Below are positions 16,584 through 24,584 of a stretch of DNA of 30,109 nucleotides, in pieces. How positions within the stretch are numbered: the stretch's first letter is position 1; each line of letters opens with the position of its first letter. Made by a program: the position numbers and the translations under genes. This DNA is from Candidatus Brockarchaeota archaeon (GTDB lineage Archaea > Thermoproteota > EX4484-205 > DTQO01): positions 1 through 30,109 of the forward strand of contig JAFNJA010000007.1 of assembly GCA_017601265.1 (NCBI GenBank). Reading direction: 5' to 3'. Under the pieces are notes generated by a model. The model was given only the letters and a program-made list of their open reading frames with translations. It was not told the origin of the DNA and did no database searches.

Positions 16584-17711
16584 ATGGCGCGCCTTTACCG
16601 CGTCCCGGCGCTTGGATTGGACCTGAAGAGGTTCTGGGGCCTGAGGGTTGAGCGGCGCGATTGCGAGCGGCTCCTGGAATTCCTGAGGGAAAGGAACCTT
16701 GTCGCCAAGGGGGCCAGGTTCAAAAGGATCGGGTCAGGCATCGCGGTCCCGATCGAGAGGCAACTCACGGCCGAGGAAACGGCTAGCTTGGCCTTGCTGG
16801 GAATCCGCTTCGAAGGCGCCGAGGAGGAGTTCGAGCTTCAAGAGGCCCGCCCAAGATCGCTGCACGACATCCTTTTGGACAAGCTTCCCCCCCACCTCCT
16901 TGCGAGCGTGCCGAGGGCCTACGACGTGATAGGCGACATCGTCGTGTTGGAACTTCCAGATGAGCTCAAGGGTTGCGGGGCGCTGGTGGGGGAGGCGGCG
17001 CTGGAGGTCAACAAGCGCGCCCGCTTGGTGCTGAACAAGACGTCCGACATCTCGGGAAAATTCAGGGTCGGGGGGTACGAGGTGATCGCGGGGAAAGGGC
17101 CTACCGAAACCTTGCACAGGGAGCACGGCTGCGTCTACAAGCTGGACCCGACGAAGGTCTTCTTCACGCCCAGGCTGTCGGCCGAGAGGGCAAGGGTCGC
17201 GTCTCAAGTTAAGAGGGGCGAGGTCGTCGCCGATTTGTTCGCGGGCGTGGGTCCGTTCAGCATCCTGATAGCGAAGAAGGTTCCGGACGCCAAAGTCTTC
17301 TCCGTCGACGCGAACCCCTTCGCCATAGCGTACCTGGAGGAAAACGTCAGGTTGAACAGGGTCGAGGGAAGGGTCACGGCGATCCTTGGCGACGCCGGGG
17401 AGGTGGCCGGAAACATGCTGAGGGGAAAGTGCAGCAGGGTCGTGATGAACCTTCCTGCGGGGTCCGAGCTTTTTTTGGAAGCCGCTTCAAGCGCCCTCCT
17501 CCAGAGGGGGGGCGTCGTCCACATGCACGTTTTCGTCGAAGGCAGGGAGAGCGTGGAAGGGAAGGTCTCGGCGTTGGTGGAGAGGTTCAAGGAGTTGGGT
17601 TGGGGGAAAGCCGAAGCTTCTGGCTTCAGGATCGTGAGGGAGGTGGGGAAGAGGAGTTACCACGTTGCCGCGGACATTATTCTCGCCGGCCGTCTTGCCC
17701 ATCAGCGTTGA
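16584..17711 (+). CDS. trm5: tRNA (guanine-37-N1)-methyltransferase Trm5
   Basis: SAM-dependent enzyme that methylates N1 of G37 next to the anticodon, needed for reading-frame maintenance; 375 residues, cytosolic. The N-terminal domain is followed by the D1/D2 region with PRAYDVIGDIVVLELP, then VFFTPRLSAERARVA, the SAM-binding motif DLFAGVGPFSILIA, the acidic ribose-binding strand VFSVDANPFAI, and the catalytic MNLPAGS. The ATG at 16584 is chosen because it begins at MARLYRVPAL and upstream in-frame sequence lies in the divergent dehydrogenase gene. The last 35 bp overlap the end of the convergent DUF371 gene. The tRNA-Tyr in this window carries G37 exactly at its anticodon-loop intron boundary. 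Confidence 0.95.
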   Translation: MARLYRVPALGLDLKRFWGLRVERRDCERLLEFLRERNLVAKGARFKRIGSGIAVPIERQLTAEETASLALLGIRFEGAEEEFELQEARPRSLHDILLDKLPPHLLASVPRAYDVIGDIVVLELPDELKGCGALVGEAALEVNKRARLVLNKTSDISGKFRVGGYEVIAGKGPTETLHREHGCVYKLDPTKVFFTPRLSAERARVASQVKRGEVVADLFAGVGPFSILIAKKVPDAKVFSVDANPFAIAYLEENVRLNRVEGRVTAILGDAGEVAGNMLRGKCSRVVMNLPAGSELFLEAASSALLQRGGVVHMHVFVEGRESVEGKVSALVERFKELGWGKAEASGFRIVREVGKRSYHVAADIILAGRLAHQR

Positions 17712-18147
17712 CGGCCTCGGCCCGAAAAACCGCTTCAAGGGCGATTTCAACCGGAAACTCCTTCCGGATCTCCTCTATCAGGGACCTCTTCAGGAGGGAG
17801 GCGGACTTGTCTGAATAGACTGCAACGGTCCTGCCGCAAGTGAATCCGCTCTTCCTGAAGACGATGTCGGTCGGGTGGGTGAACGTCAAGCCCCTGCTGC
17901 CTCGGGCAACGACCGAGTCCTCAACCCCGTTGCACCTTATGGCGAGGGTGATGACCGTTTCAGGAAACTTCGCGAGCCGCTTGAATTCCGAATCCAAATC
18001 GATCGCGCCCTTCTCCGACCTGACGGCGATTATGCAGCTCCCCCTCTTCGTCACGTGGGCGTCCTTCGTTATCTCAAGGGTTGCGTCGTGCCTTGCCGAT
18101 ATCAAACGGTGCCCGTTCGCCTTGAAGCGATCCGTCGCCCTTATCAT
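17677..18147 (-). CDS. DUF371 domain-containing protein
   Basis: A 156-residue protein of the archaeal DUF371 family, function unknown. Diagnostic features in order are FKANGHRLISARHDATLEITKD, the turn TKRGSCIIAVRSEKGAIDL, and near the C-terminus DIVFRKSGFTCGRTVAVYSDKSA followed by the helix LLKRSLIEEIRKEFP. Like other members it has no membrane segment or signal peptide. The ATG at 18147 is a few residues before the conserved start. It overlaps trm5 tail to tail by 35 bp and is divergent from pcm, with 89 bp between starts. I infer no function. Confidence 0.87.
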   Translation of the reverse strand: MIRATDRFKANGHRLISARHDATLEITKDAHVTKRGSCIIAVRSEKGAIDLDSEFKRLAKFPETVITLAIRCNGVEDSVVARGSRGLTFTHPTDIVFRKSGFTCGRTVAVYSDKSASLLKRSLIEEIRKEFPVEIALEAVFRAEAVNADGQDGRRE

Positions 18148-18236
18148 CGCCCCGCGCTTCGGTTCGCGCGCGGAAAAACGTTACCCGGGGCTTACGCTTA
18201 ATAGCCTCTTTCGACCTTGAACGTGCCTGCGGCGCC

Positions 18237-18920
18237 ATGCAGGATAAAAAATGCGAGGAGAGGGCGGAGCTCGTGGCAAGGCTCAAGAGCCAAGGGATAG
18301 TGAAGAGCCGCGAAGTCGAGCGCGCTTTGCTTAGCGTCCCCCGCCACGAGTTCGTCTGGCCTTCGACGAGGAGGTGCGCGTACGAGGACACGCCCCTCCC
18401 TTTGGGGCAGACGGGCCAGACGATATCGGCCGTCCACATGGTTGCGATAATGGACGAGCTTCTGCAGCTCAGGCCGGGACTGAAGGTGCTTGAGGTCGGG
18501 ACGGGGAGCGGGTACCACGCCGCGACGGTGGCGGAGATAGTCGCTCCGCTCTCGCAACCTCCCGAGAGCTGGGGGCACGTTTACACGCTGGAGATCGTCG
18601 AAGAACTCTTCGAGTTTGCCACGAGCAACCTCGAAAGGACCGGCTACTCCTCGAGGGTCAGCGTGATCATGCGCGACGGCTCGCTTGGGTATCCGGAAGC
18701 GGCCCCTTACGACAGAGTACTAGTTACGGCCGCGGCCCCGAGCATACCTCCGCCGCTCGTGGAGCAGATGTCCGTGGGGGGCATAATCGTCATCCCCCTC
18801 GGAGGGGAGCACTTTTTCCAGGAACTCGTCGTGGGGGTGAAGACCGAGTCAGGGAAGCTCAAGACCTCGGAGAAGGGAGGGGTAGCGTTCGTTCCCTTGA
18901 GGGGCGCTTACGGCTGGTGA
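18237..18920 (+). CDS. pcm: Protein-L-isoaspartate O-methyltransferase
   Basis: SAM-dependent repair enzyme that methylates isoaspartyl residues in aged proteins; 227 residues, cytosolic. The family core is complete: PRHEFVWPSTRRCAYEDTPL, GQTGQTISAVHMVA with the substrate-binding Ser/His region, the SAM motif VLEVGTGSGYHAATVAE, the acidic post-I region YTLEIVEELFEFA, YDRVLVTAAAPSIPPPLVEQ and the C-terminal VAFVPLRGAYGW. The ATG at 18237 is preceded by a TATA-like gcttaatagc near 18190-18200, giving a leader of about 20 nt. The downstream VTT-domain gene starts 30 bp after the stop and may be co-transcribed. High protein-repair demand at high temperature would fit this gene, but that is inference. 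Confidence 0.95.
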   Translation: MQDKKCEERAELVARLKSQGIVKSREVERALLSVPRHEFVWPSTRRCAYEDTPLPLGQTGQTISAVHMVAIMDELLQLRPGLKVLEVGTGSGYHAATVAEIVAPLSQPPESWGHVYTLEIVEELFEFATSNLERTGYSSRVSVIMRDGSLGYPEAAPYDRVLVTAAAPSIPPPLVEQMSVGGIIVIPLGGEHFFQELVVGVKTESGKLKTSEKGGVAFVPLRGAYGW

Positions 18921-18950
18921 ATTTCAGGCCTCGGGTCGGGGGGTGGTTGG

Positions 18951-19670
18951 GTGAAGCGGTCGAAGAAGCTCCTCCTCTTCGTTTACGCCTCGGTCGCGTT
19001 GTTCGTGGTTGCGGCTTTCGTGGACCGGAGGATCGCGGATTACGTTGAAGGGGTTTCGATCGCCCTTAGGGATTGGAGCAAGAACAGCCCGACCGCGATG
19101 CACGCGTACCTGGCGTGCTTCCTGCTCTCTATAGTCGGGAACACGACCATATTCATCCCGTTCCCGTACGCGGCCATCGTCTTCATCATGACGTCGCAAG
19201 TCGGCCTCGATCCCCTCTTGCTTGGGATCGTTTCGGGCTTTGGAGCCGCGGCGGGCGAGCTTGCTTCCTACGCCCTAGGTTTCGGGGGCGGGAAGTACTT
19301 GGAGAAGCGCGGCTACGCTGAAAAGTTCGGTTCGCTCCACGCTTTCCTGCTCGAGCACCGGAGGCTCTTGCCTCTCGCGATCTACGTCTTCGCGGCGACG
19401 CCTCTCCCTGACGACGCGCTCATGATCCCCCTCGGCATGCTGCGGTATGGCTTAGTGGCCTCCATAGTTCCGTGTTTCCTGGGGAAGACGACCATGCTGC
19501 TTTTCATCGGGTACTTCGGGAGCTTCGTCTCCGGCATCGGCGTGGACTTGGACCCGGTGGCGGGGATCCTCTTCGACGCGGCGACGGTCTGTTTCGTGGC
19601 ATCGATGGTTTACTTGGTCGCGGAGTGCGATTGGGCGAAGCTTCTGAAGCCCGTTGGAAAGGCTAGGTAA
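18951..19670 (+). CDS. VTT/DedA (SNARE-associated) family membrane protein
   Basis: A 239-residue integral membrane protein with about five to six hydrophobic segments (around 8-25, 50-85, 92-110, 138-152, 166-190, 200-222). The VTT signature is visible as FIPFPYAAIVFIM, GFGAAAGELASYALGFGGGK and the late loop TPLPDDALMIPLGMLRYG, which carries the re-entrant helix residues typical of DedA/YqaA-like proteins. Members act in lipid flipping or membrane homeostasis in bacteria and eukaryotes; the archaeal role is unknown. The GTG at 18951 is preceded by a G-rich ribosome site. It lies 30 bp after pcm and runs convergently into fen, with 12 bp between the stops. Confidence 0.85.
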   Translation: MKRSKKLLLFVYASVALFVVAAFVDRRIADYVEGVSIALRDWSKNSPTAMHAYLACFLLSIVGNTTIFIPFPYAAIVFIMTSQVGLDPLLLGIVSGFGAAAGELASYALGFGGGKYLEKRGYAEKFGSLHAFLLEHRRLLPLAIYVFAATPLPDDALMIPLGMLRYGLVASIVPCFLGKTTMLLFIGYFGSFVSGIGVDLDPVAGILFDAATVCFVASMVYLVAECDWAKLLKPVGKAR

Positions 19671-19682
19671 GAATCGAAGGGC

Positions 19683-20702
19683 TCAAAGCCACTTGCTGAG
19701 CGAGCCCTTCATGCCGCGTTGCGCCGTCGCGACCTCCTCCGCCGCCTTCCTGACCCTTTCTTCGCTGAAGTCGTGCTCGTCCCTCAGGTACTTTACCACG
19801 GCCTCGACGTCCATCGCCCTCCACTCGAGGTCGACGTCCTCGAGGACCTTGGGCTTCGTGAAGAAATCCCTGGCGTCATCGAGTTCCGGGGGCTTCTCGA
19901 GCCCCCTCTCCCTGTAGATCTCGTCGACGGTCTTGCCTTGCTTCACTAGTTTAAGGGCGGTCTTAGGGCCTAGGCCCCTGACGCCGGGGGTGAAGTCGGT
20001 TCCGACTAGAAGGCCGATCGTCACGAGTTGGTCCTGGGAGATGCCGTTCTGCTTTAGGACCTCCTCCAAAACCACGAGCTCAGGCTTCACCTCCACGTAA
20101 GAAGGCTTGTTGGGGAGCTTCCGCCTTCCCGTGATCGCTACGTTCCTCACCAGCCTCGGGGCGCCGAAGAGCAAGGAGTCGTAATCTTGGCTGGCCGCGG
20201 CCCAAACCACCTCGCTTTTCGCCATGTGCGCCGCCTGCGCCTCGCCCTCGGAAGGCGCCTGGACGACCGGTATCCCCATCGCGTCCAGGAGGCGGACGCT
20301 CGTCTCCACCATGTATTCCTCGAGGGTTGTAGAGGCCTGCGCGAACTTCCTCGCCTCCTCCGCTTCCCCCCTCGCGAGCGCCTCCTCGTACTTCGCCCTC
20401 GCCTCGGCCCTGGAGGCCCGCCTTCTTGAGATCTCCGCCTTCTTGAGCCTCGGGGGCTCCCCGTCCAGGACGAAGACGGGCCTCACGCCGAACTTCAGCA
20501 AGTTGCAGCACCTGAAGAAGATGCCGGAGAGGTGGCTGGTCACCTCCCCCTTCCGGTTCTTCAGGGGGGTCCCGTCATGCCCCCTTATTATGGAGAGGAA
20601 TTGGTAGAGGGCGTTGAAGGCGTCTATCGCGACGCTCAGCCCCCTCAAAGACTCAAGGCTGACTTCCTGCCGCGGGACGATTTCGCCCAATTGGACGCCC
20701 AC
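19683..20702 (-). CDS. fen: Flap structure-specific endonuclease (FEN-1)
   Basis: Metal-dependent 5' flap nuclease of the XPG/FEN family for Okazaki-fragment processing and base-excision repair; 339 residues. The N-terminal nuclease domain begins MGVQLGEIVPRQEV and has AIDAFNALYQFL and PVFVLDGEPP. The internal domain has PSEGEAQAAHMA and SQDYDSLLFGAPRLVRN, with the clustered acidic metal ligands, followed by the helix-two-turn-helix GLLVGTDFTPGVRGLGPKTAL. The C-terminus GSLSKWL is a degenerate PCNA-binding box. The GTG at 20702 follows GGAGG at long spacing. It is the last gene of a leftward cluster with zinc ribbon, aEF-1beta and winged-helix genes, 42 bp after the latter. Confidence 0.96.
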   Translation of the reverse strand: MGVQLGEIVPRQEVSLESLRGLSVAIDAFNALYQFLSIIRGHDGTPLKNRKGEVTSHLSGIFFRCCNLLKFGVRPVFVLDGEPPRLKKAEISRRRASRAEARAKYEEALARGEAEEARKFAQASTTLEEYMVETSVRLLDAMGIPVVQAPSEGEAQAAHMAKSEVVWAAASQDYDSLLFGAPRLVRNVAITGRRKLPNKPSYVEVKPELVVLEEVLKQNGISQDQLVTIGLLVGTDFTPGVRGLGPKTALKLVKQGKTVDEIYRERGLEKPPELDDARDFFTKPKVLEDVDLEWRAMDVEAVVKYLRDEHDFSEERVRKAAEEVATAQRGMKGSLSKWL

Positions 20703-20744
20703 TTGATTTTCCTCCGCAGCTCGCTTCCGGCAAGCCTTCGAACT

Positions 20745-20996
20745 TCACTGGGTATGAGCTTGGGCCTGGCGCCTCACGAGCTCGACCCTTCTCCTCGACC
20801 TTCCGAGCGAGGTTATCGAGACTATGCCGTTCAGTTCGAGGCGCATGAGCTCCCTGTCGAGCTCGCTCTCGGTCAACTCTTTGTACTCTTCCTTCAGCTT
20901 CTTCGCCAGCTCTTCAGTAGTGAGCGCCTCCTTTTCCTCGAGGATCTCCACTATCGCGTTCCTCAGGGGCCTAGGGTACCATTCCATTTTCCTCAT
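20745..20996 (-). CDS. Small winged-helix protein
   Basis: An 83-residue basic protein that looks like one winged-helix DNA-binding domain. It has helices RPLRNAIVEILEEKEAL, TEELAKKLKEEY (recognition-type pair) and ESELDRELMRLELNGIVSI, a typical winged-helix strand leading into a basic wing GRSRRRVELVRR. No metal ligands or membrane segment. The ATG at 20996 lies 12 bp after the aEF-1beta stop; a second ATG at 20987, preceded by GAGG, is a good alternative start. Small archaeal winged-helix proteins of this kind are common, and I cannot assign a regulon. Position between aEF-1beta and fen suggests co-transcription, nothing more. Confidence 0.8.
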   Translation of the reverse strand: MRKMEWYPRPLRNAIVEILEEKEALTTEELAKKLKEEYKELTESELDRELMRLELNGIVSITSLGRSRRRVELVRRQAQAHTQ

Positions 20997-21008
20997 CGTA
21001 GGGGGCGG

Positions 21009-21293
21009 CTAGAGCCTTAAAGCTCTTCTCTGGCTCACGACCTCGACGTCCTCGACGTCAGCGTTCGACCTTATGGTTTGCTCGACCATGTCCAAGAGCC
21101 CCTCCACCTCCGGAACCACGACGTCCAGTATGAGGGCGTTCAATCCGAACGCCACCGGCTCGATCCTGCTCTTCGAGACCCTTGCTTGGCCGGGGAGGCT
21201 CTCCCCCACGCTTTTCGCTATGCCCTGCAAGTCCGTCTCCAAGCTTTTCGGGTATATCTTGAAACCGACTATGACTTCGCCCACCTTCGCCAC
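21009..21293 (-). CDS. ef1b: Elongation factor 1-beta (aEF-1beta)
   Basis: Guanine-nucleotide exchange factor for elongation factor 1A, 94 residues, equal to the single ferredoxin-fold domain of archaeal aEF-1beta. Typical features are the N-terminal GEVIVGFKIYPKSLETDL, the central EPVAFGLNALILDVVVPEVEG and the C-terminal NADVEDVEVVSQRRAL. The GTG start is separated from the upstream zinc-ribbon stop by one base (TGAGGTG), so translation is probably coupled. A zinc-ribbon gene directly before aEF-1beta is a common archaeal arrangement. Family assignment is firm. Confidence 0.95.
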   Translation of the reverse strand: MAKVGEVIVGFKIYPKSLETDLQGIAKSVGESLPGQARVSKSRIEPVAFGLNALILDVVVPEVEGLLDMVEQTIRSNADVEDVEVVSQRRALRL

Positions 21294-21294
21294 C

Positions 21295-21456
21295 TCAAGG
21301 CCCTTGGAACCCGCACTTCGGGCAGGCGTAGTTCCTGACGAACTTCCTGCACTTCTGGCACCTCCACAGCGTGACCGCTCCGCAGCTCGGGCAGAAAAAT
21401 TTCACGAACCTCTCTTTGGGCATTATCACCTTGTTGCAGGAGACGCAAGTCGGCAC
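21295..21456 (-). CDS. Small zinc-ribbon protein (HVO_2753-like, DUF1610 type)
   Basis: A 53-residue protein with four CxxC knuckles: CVSC near the start, CPSC, CQKC and CPKC, in the order typical of the small archaeal double-zinc-finger proteins that end in KCGFQGP. The frame starts at GTG 21456; upstream in-frame codons run to a stop at about 21483 with no other start. It is translated immediately before aEF-1beta (one-base gap). Family members are linked to translation or RNA contexts by neighbourhood and are structurally characterised in haloarchaea; a molecular function is not established. Confidence 0.85.
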   Translation of the reverse strand: MPTCVSCNKVIMPKERFVKFFCPSCGAVTLWRCQKCRKFVRNYACPKCGFQGP

Positions 21457-21497
21457 GAATTTCGCCTGCCTTTTGCGGCGTTAGGCCTTCCGGGTCA

Positions 21498-22658
21498 TTA
21501 ATTAAATGTTCGCGTCAGGACGTCCGCGACGATCATCGGGGGAATGCGCGTCAGGGCCAAGATCGGAACCAAGCCCGGCAGGGCGCCTTCGTGGAAGTCG
21601 AAATCCGTGCTGCGGAGCAGCCTTCGGAGCTCTCCGGCCCTGCTCCTCATCAAACGGATGCCGTGGTCGAGGGTCCTGTCCGAGGAGGCGGAGAGGAGGC
21701 GCCTCGCCAACAGGAGCCGCCTCATCCTCCTTACCATGGGCCTGCTGGCCACCTCCAGCTCCCTCAGCGGTTCCTCATCGAGGGTCGAGGCGAACCTGCC
21801 GGCCGCGAGCCCCGCGTGCTTCGCCATCATCCCGCCGAAAACGATCCCCCCTCCGGTCGTCGGCTTCGTGTGCCCCGCCGCGTCCCCGACGAGGAGTATC
21901 CTGCCGATCCTCGTCTCCCTCAGCTGCCCGCTCGTCCAGACCGCCCACCTGGATGAGCCGACGACCCTCGCTTCCCCGTAAGTTTTTTCGCAAACCATTT
22001 CGCAAACCTTCGCGGGATCGGCCCGCCTGGTCGCGCAACCCACCCTCGCGGTGCGCTCGTCCACCGGTATGGCGTACGCCATGAAGTCGCCGCAAGGACC
22101 TCCGAGGAAAACGTGGGCGAACGAAGGGTCTGCGAAACCGCACTTGACCGTCAACTGGGCCGCTGGTATCGCCTCCTTGACCCTAGCGTCGAATCCGGCT
22201 GAAGCGGCCAGGCGGCGCCCTATCCCTTCGGCGTCTATCGCGATCTGAGCCGCGGCCGCCTTGCCGTTGTCGGCTTCCGCCACCGCGAGCCCGCCGCGCT
22301 GCCTGAGCCTCAGGACCCTAGCCCTGATGAGCGAGCAGCCCGCCTCCTCGGCCAAAGCGGCTAGGCGCTGGTCGAAGAGGGCCCTGTCGATGACCTGGGC
22401 GCACGGCCTCCCGGCGTCCACCTCCACCGACTCGCCCGAGGGGGAATGGAAGACGAACCCTCTGATCTTGTTCAGGACCACGTCTTTCCCGGCCTCGACG
22501 CCGAGTTTCTCGAAAGCGTCCAAGCTCAAGAGCCCGCCGCAGTGCGAGGGCTGGCCGAAGGTTTGGTGCTCCTCGAAGAGCAGGACGTCGCTGAACCGGG
22601 CCGAATTGACCGCTGCCAAGAGGCCGGATGGCCCGCCACCTATGACGACGACGCCCAC
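21498..22658 (-). CDS. Geranylgeranyl reductase family FAD-dependent oxidoreductase
   Basis: Flavoprotein of the family that saturates geranylgeranyl chains of archaeal membrane lipids; about 386 residues. The dinucleotide fold VVVIGGGPSGLLAAVNSARF opens the protein, followed by the family motif GQPSHCGGLLS (archaeal PXXYXWXFP-class reductases have an equivalent Cys-Gly-Gly), IDAEGIGRRLA and the second FAD motif ILLVGDAAGHTKPTTGGGI. A TATA-like gataaatc (minus strand, about 22700-22707) predicts initiation near 22676, so GTG 22658 is preferred over the upstream GTG at 22721, which lies inside the neighbouring reading frame. Exact substrate (digeranylgeranylglycerophospholipid or other) cannot be read from sequence. 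Confidence 0.87.
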   Translation of the reverse strand: MGVVVIGGGPSGLLAAVNSARFSDVLLFEEHQTFGQPSHCGGLLSLDAFEKLGVEAGKDVVLNKIRGFVFHSPSGESVEVDAGRPCAQVIDRALFDQRLAALAEEAGCSLIRARVLRLRQRGGLAVAEADNGKAAAAQIAIDAEGIGRRLAASAGFDARVKEAIPAAQLTVKCGFADPSFAHVFLGGPCGDFMAYAIPVDERTARVGCATRRADPAKVCEMVCEKTYGEARVVGSSRWAVWTSGQLRETRIGRILLVGDAAGHTKPTTGGGIVFGGMMAKHAGLAAGRFASTLDEEPLRELEVASRPMVRRMRRLLLARRLLSASSDRTLDHGIRLMRSRAGELRRLLRSTDFDFHEGALPGLVPILALTRIPPMIVADVLTRTFN

Positions 22659-22699
22659 GCTCTGCAAGGCGGTACAAGGGCCGCCCGCGCTTGGGAGGG

Positions 22700-22707
22700 A
22701 TTTATCG
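22700..22707 (-). promoter_or_regulatory. TATA-like element of the geranylgeranyl reductase gene, next to the end of the upstream gene
   Basis: On the minus strand gcgataaa lies about 45 bp before the GTG at 22658 and just past the stop of the M50-like gene (22715). It supports separate transcription and the shorter start. Confidence 0.45.
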
Positions 22708-22714
22708 CCTGCCC

Positions 22715-24115
22715 TCAACACTTTTTCGCGACGACGAGGCGGTACTCATCCGGGCTCGTGTCCGTGGAGTTGTTGAGCCAAAAAACGAACTCCGTTTCCC
22801 CGAAGTAAGCGAAGGTGGCCTCGGGGGCTGAGCTCATGAGGCGCAGCCCGATTAACGTGACGTTTAGGCTGTCCACGAAGCCGCCGGGCTTCCAGGGATC
22901 GGGGAGCGTTAAAGCGAGCACGCCGCCTTCGGCCTCCTCGGCGCGGACTTTGGGGATCCTCAGGAGGACGGACCTGGCCCCGCCGACGTGCCAAGATCCT
23001 GAGTGCCAGAAGCTTCCGTCGCCCGTTGAGCGATTCACGAGCTGGGAGCCGTTGGAGCCGAACATCGCGCCCGCGATCAATAAAGCTTCCTCCACGTATC
23101 GGTCCCACCTTGGAGCGGTTCCTTTAAGGTTCGGCCAAGCGTTCTCGAAGGGGCCGGGGCGGAAGTCCAGCCGGACCTCGGCCGTCAAGTTCTCCAAGAT
23201 CGTGGCCCTCACGTTCACGTACGATGGATACTCTTCCAAAACCACGCCGTGAGCCGTCTTCGAGGTGGGGCCGAAAATTCCCAACCAGGCGGCGGCCGCG
23301 ACCACCGCTGCCAAAGAAATGGCTGCAACCTGCCTTCTTTCCAGGGGCGGGGGCCCGGCCGCTTCGACCTTCGTCTCGATCGGGGCAAGATGCCCGACGA
23401 TGATGATGGAAGCGGAGTTGAAGAGCAGCAGAAGTAGCTTGGAGCCAAGCTCGCCCTCCAAGGCGGCGGAAATCGCTTGGATCGGGACTAGGCCCGAGAT
23501 CCAGATGGCCGAGACCGACGCGAGGGCTTCTTCCCTGTTGGGGCAATCCAGCCGATCCGCCAGCGTCCGGGCGAGCTTCTTGAAGAGGACGTATATTGAG
23601 GGAACGTACGCGGCGAACCCAATGAAGGAGAGGGCGAGGAGGGGGACGCGGAAGAAGCGCGAGATCCAGTAAGGGTCGCCGCTTTGGCTTCCGGAGAGGA
23701 ATGACGAGACCGAAGAGATCGCAAGGTAGGAGGACCCGCCGACCAAGGAATCGGCCGCCCAGAAGAAGAGGAGCAGCTTCGGCGCGAACCTCTTCATCTT
23801 CCCGGACAGGGCAAGGAGCAAAGCTCCTACGAGGATGTCGCTCGCTATGCCTCCAGCGTTCACCAGCCCTTTCTCCCAATCGGCCGCCTTTCCAAGGTCT
23901 ACGTACGCCTCGCTCGTGCCTACGGGAGACGCGTAGAAGGCGTAGAAGGAGTGGCCGAGAAGCACCCCAACCAGGCCGTGGCCGAGGACCTCGTGCGTGA
24001 AGGCGCCAGCGAAACTGCTTGGGAACGCCGCGAGGGCCGCCAGCAACGCGAGCTCCAACCTGCCCCTGACGCTCCGGGGACCGCGCCTTTCCAAGCCGGT
24101 TTCGATCCTCGGCAA
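22715..24115 (-). CDS. Putative M50-like (site-2-protease type) membrane metalloprotease
   Basis: A 466-residue membrane protein. After a basic N-terminus the first hydrophobic helix ends in HEVLGHG: H41, E42 and H46 form an HExxH zinc motif at a membrane segment. A later helix has NAGGIASDILVG (N86, D93), in the place of the NxxPxxxxD motif that supplies the third ligand in M50 proteases. Further hydrophobic segments lie at about 110-130, 150-180, 205-230, 232-250 and 270-290. Residues about 300-466 form a soluble beta-rich domain, probably outside the membrane, with NLT, NGS, NRS and NNST glycosylation-type sequons. The gene starts with TTG at 24115, close to a palindromic atatat box shared with pth2. 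Protease activity is inferred from the motifs only; a non-peptidase relative remains possible. Confidence 0.7.
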   Translation of the reverse strand: MPRIETGLERRGPRSVRGRLELALLAALAAFPSSFAGAFTHEVLGHGLVGVLLGHSFYAFYASPVGTSEAYVDLGKAADWEKGLVNAGGIASDILVGALLLALSGKMKRFAPKLLLFFWAADSLVGGSSYLAISSVSSFLSGSQSGDPYWISRFFRVPLLALSFIGFAAYVPSIYVLFKKLARTLADRLDCPNREEALASVSAIWISGLVPIQAISAALEGELGSKLLLLLFNSASIIIVGHLAPIETKVEAAGPPPLERRQVAAISLAAVVAAAAWLGIFGPTSKTAHGVVLEEYPSYVNVRATILENLTAEVRLDFRPGPFENAWPNLKGTAPRWDRYVEEALLIAGAMFGSNGSQLVNRSTGDGSFWHSGSWHVGGARSVLLRIPKVRAEEAEGGVLALTLPDPWKPGGFVDSLNVTLIGLRLMSSAPEATFAYFGETEFVFWLNNSTDTSPDEYRLVVAKKC

Positions 24116-24129
24116 GGGCTGGCAACCTA

Positions 24130-24139
24130 TTCATATATG
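24130..24139. promoter_or_regulatory. Palindromic TATA box between the divergent pth2 and M50-like genes
   Basis: The stretch ttcatatatg reads as a TATA box on both strands. It lies about 30 bp before the pth2 ATG at 24167 and about 18-22 bp before the TTG at 24115 on the other strand, so one box may direct both transcripts with almost no leaders. Confidence 0.6.
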
Positions 24140-24166
24140 TGCGCAAGGCGCGCGGCTCTGCTCGAG

Positions 24167-24547
24167 ATGAAGAAGGAAGGGGCGCGCTTGTTCGCTTACA
24201 AGCAAAGCATAGTCGTGAGGGGCGACCTCGAACTGTCCAGGGGGAAGTGGTGCGCCCAGGCGGCGCACGCGTCGGTCCTCGCCTCGGAGGATGCCAGGAA
24301 GAAACGCAGGTCGTGGTTCAGGAGGTGGTGCGAGGAGGGCCAAAAGAAGGTCGTCCTCCAGGTTCCTGCGCTGGGGGAACTCGAGGAGCTGAAGAGGGCT
24401 GCTGACAGCCTCGGCATCCCTTCCGCCGTCGTAGTGGACTACGGATTGACCGAGGTGGATCCGGGGACCGTCACTTGCGTTGGGATAGGGCCGGCCCCGA
24501 GCGAACTCGTGGACAAGGTCACCGGCTCTCTGAAGCTCTTCAAGTGA
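24167..24547 (+). CDS. pth2: Peptidyl-tRNA hydrolase, archaeal/eukaryotic type
   Basis: Releases peptide from prematurely dropped peptidyl-tRNA; 126 residues, cytosolic. The Pth2 fold is clear: KQSIVVRGDLELSRGKWCAQAAHASV with the catalytic Lys and the basic tRNA-binding patch, KKVVLQVPALGELEELKRAADSLGIPS, VVDYGLTEVDPGTVTCVGIGPAP and the final helix VDKVTGSLKLF. The ATG at 24167 is preferred because an upstream ATG at 24137 lies inside the TATA box, and the shorter protein has the usual length of 115-125 residues. The stop is 37 bp from that of the convergent GlyRS gene. Confidence 0.95.
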   Translation: MKKEGARLFAYKQSIVVRGDLELSRGKWCAQAAHASVLASEDARKKRRSWFRRWCEEGQKKVVLQVPALGELEELKRAADSLGIPSAVVVDYGLTEVDPGTVTCVGIGPAPSELVDKVTGSLKLFK

Positions 24548-24584
24548 ACCGAAAAGCGGGGCGCGTTCGATTCGATCCAGGCCG

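Noticed and set aside
22659..22721. Longer N-terminus of the geranylgeranyl reductase (GTG at 22721)
   Set aside because: It would overlap the upstream gene's stop and place the TATA-like box inside the coding region; the conserved FAD motif begins right after GTG 22658.
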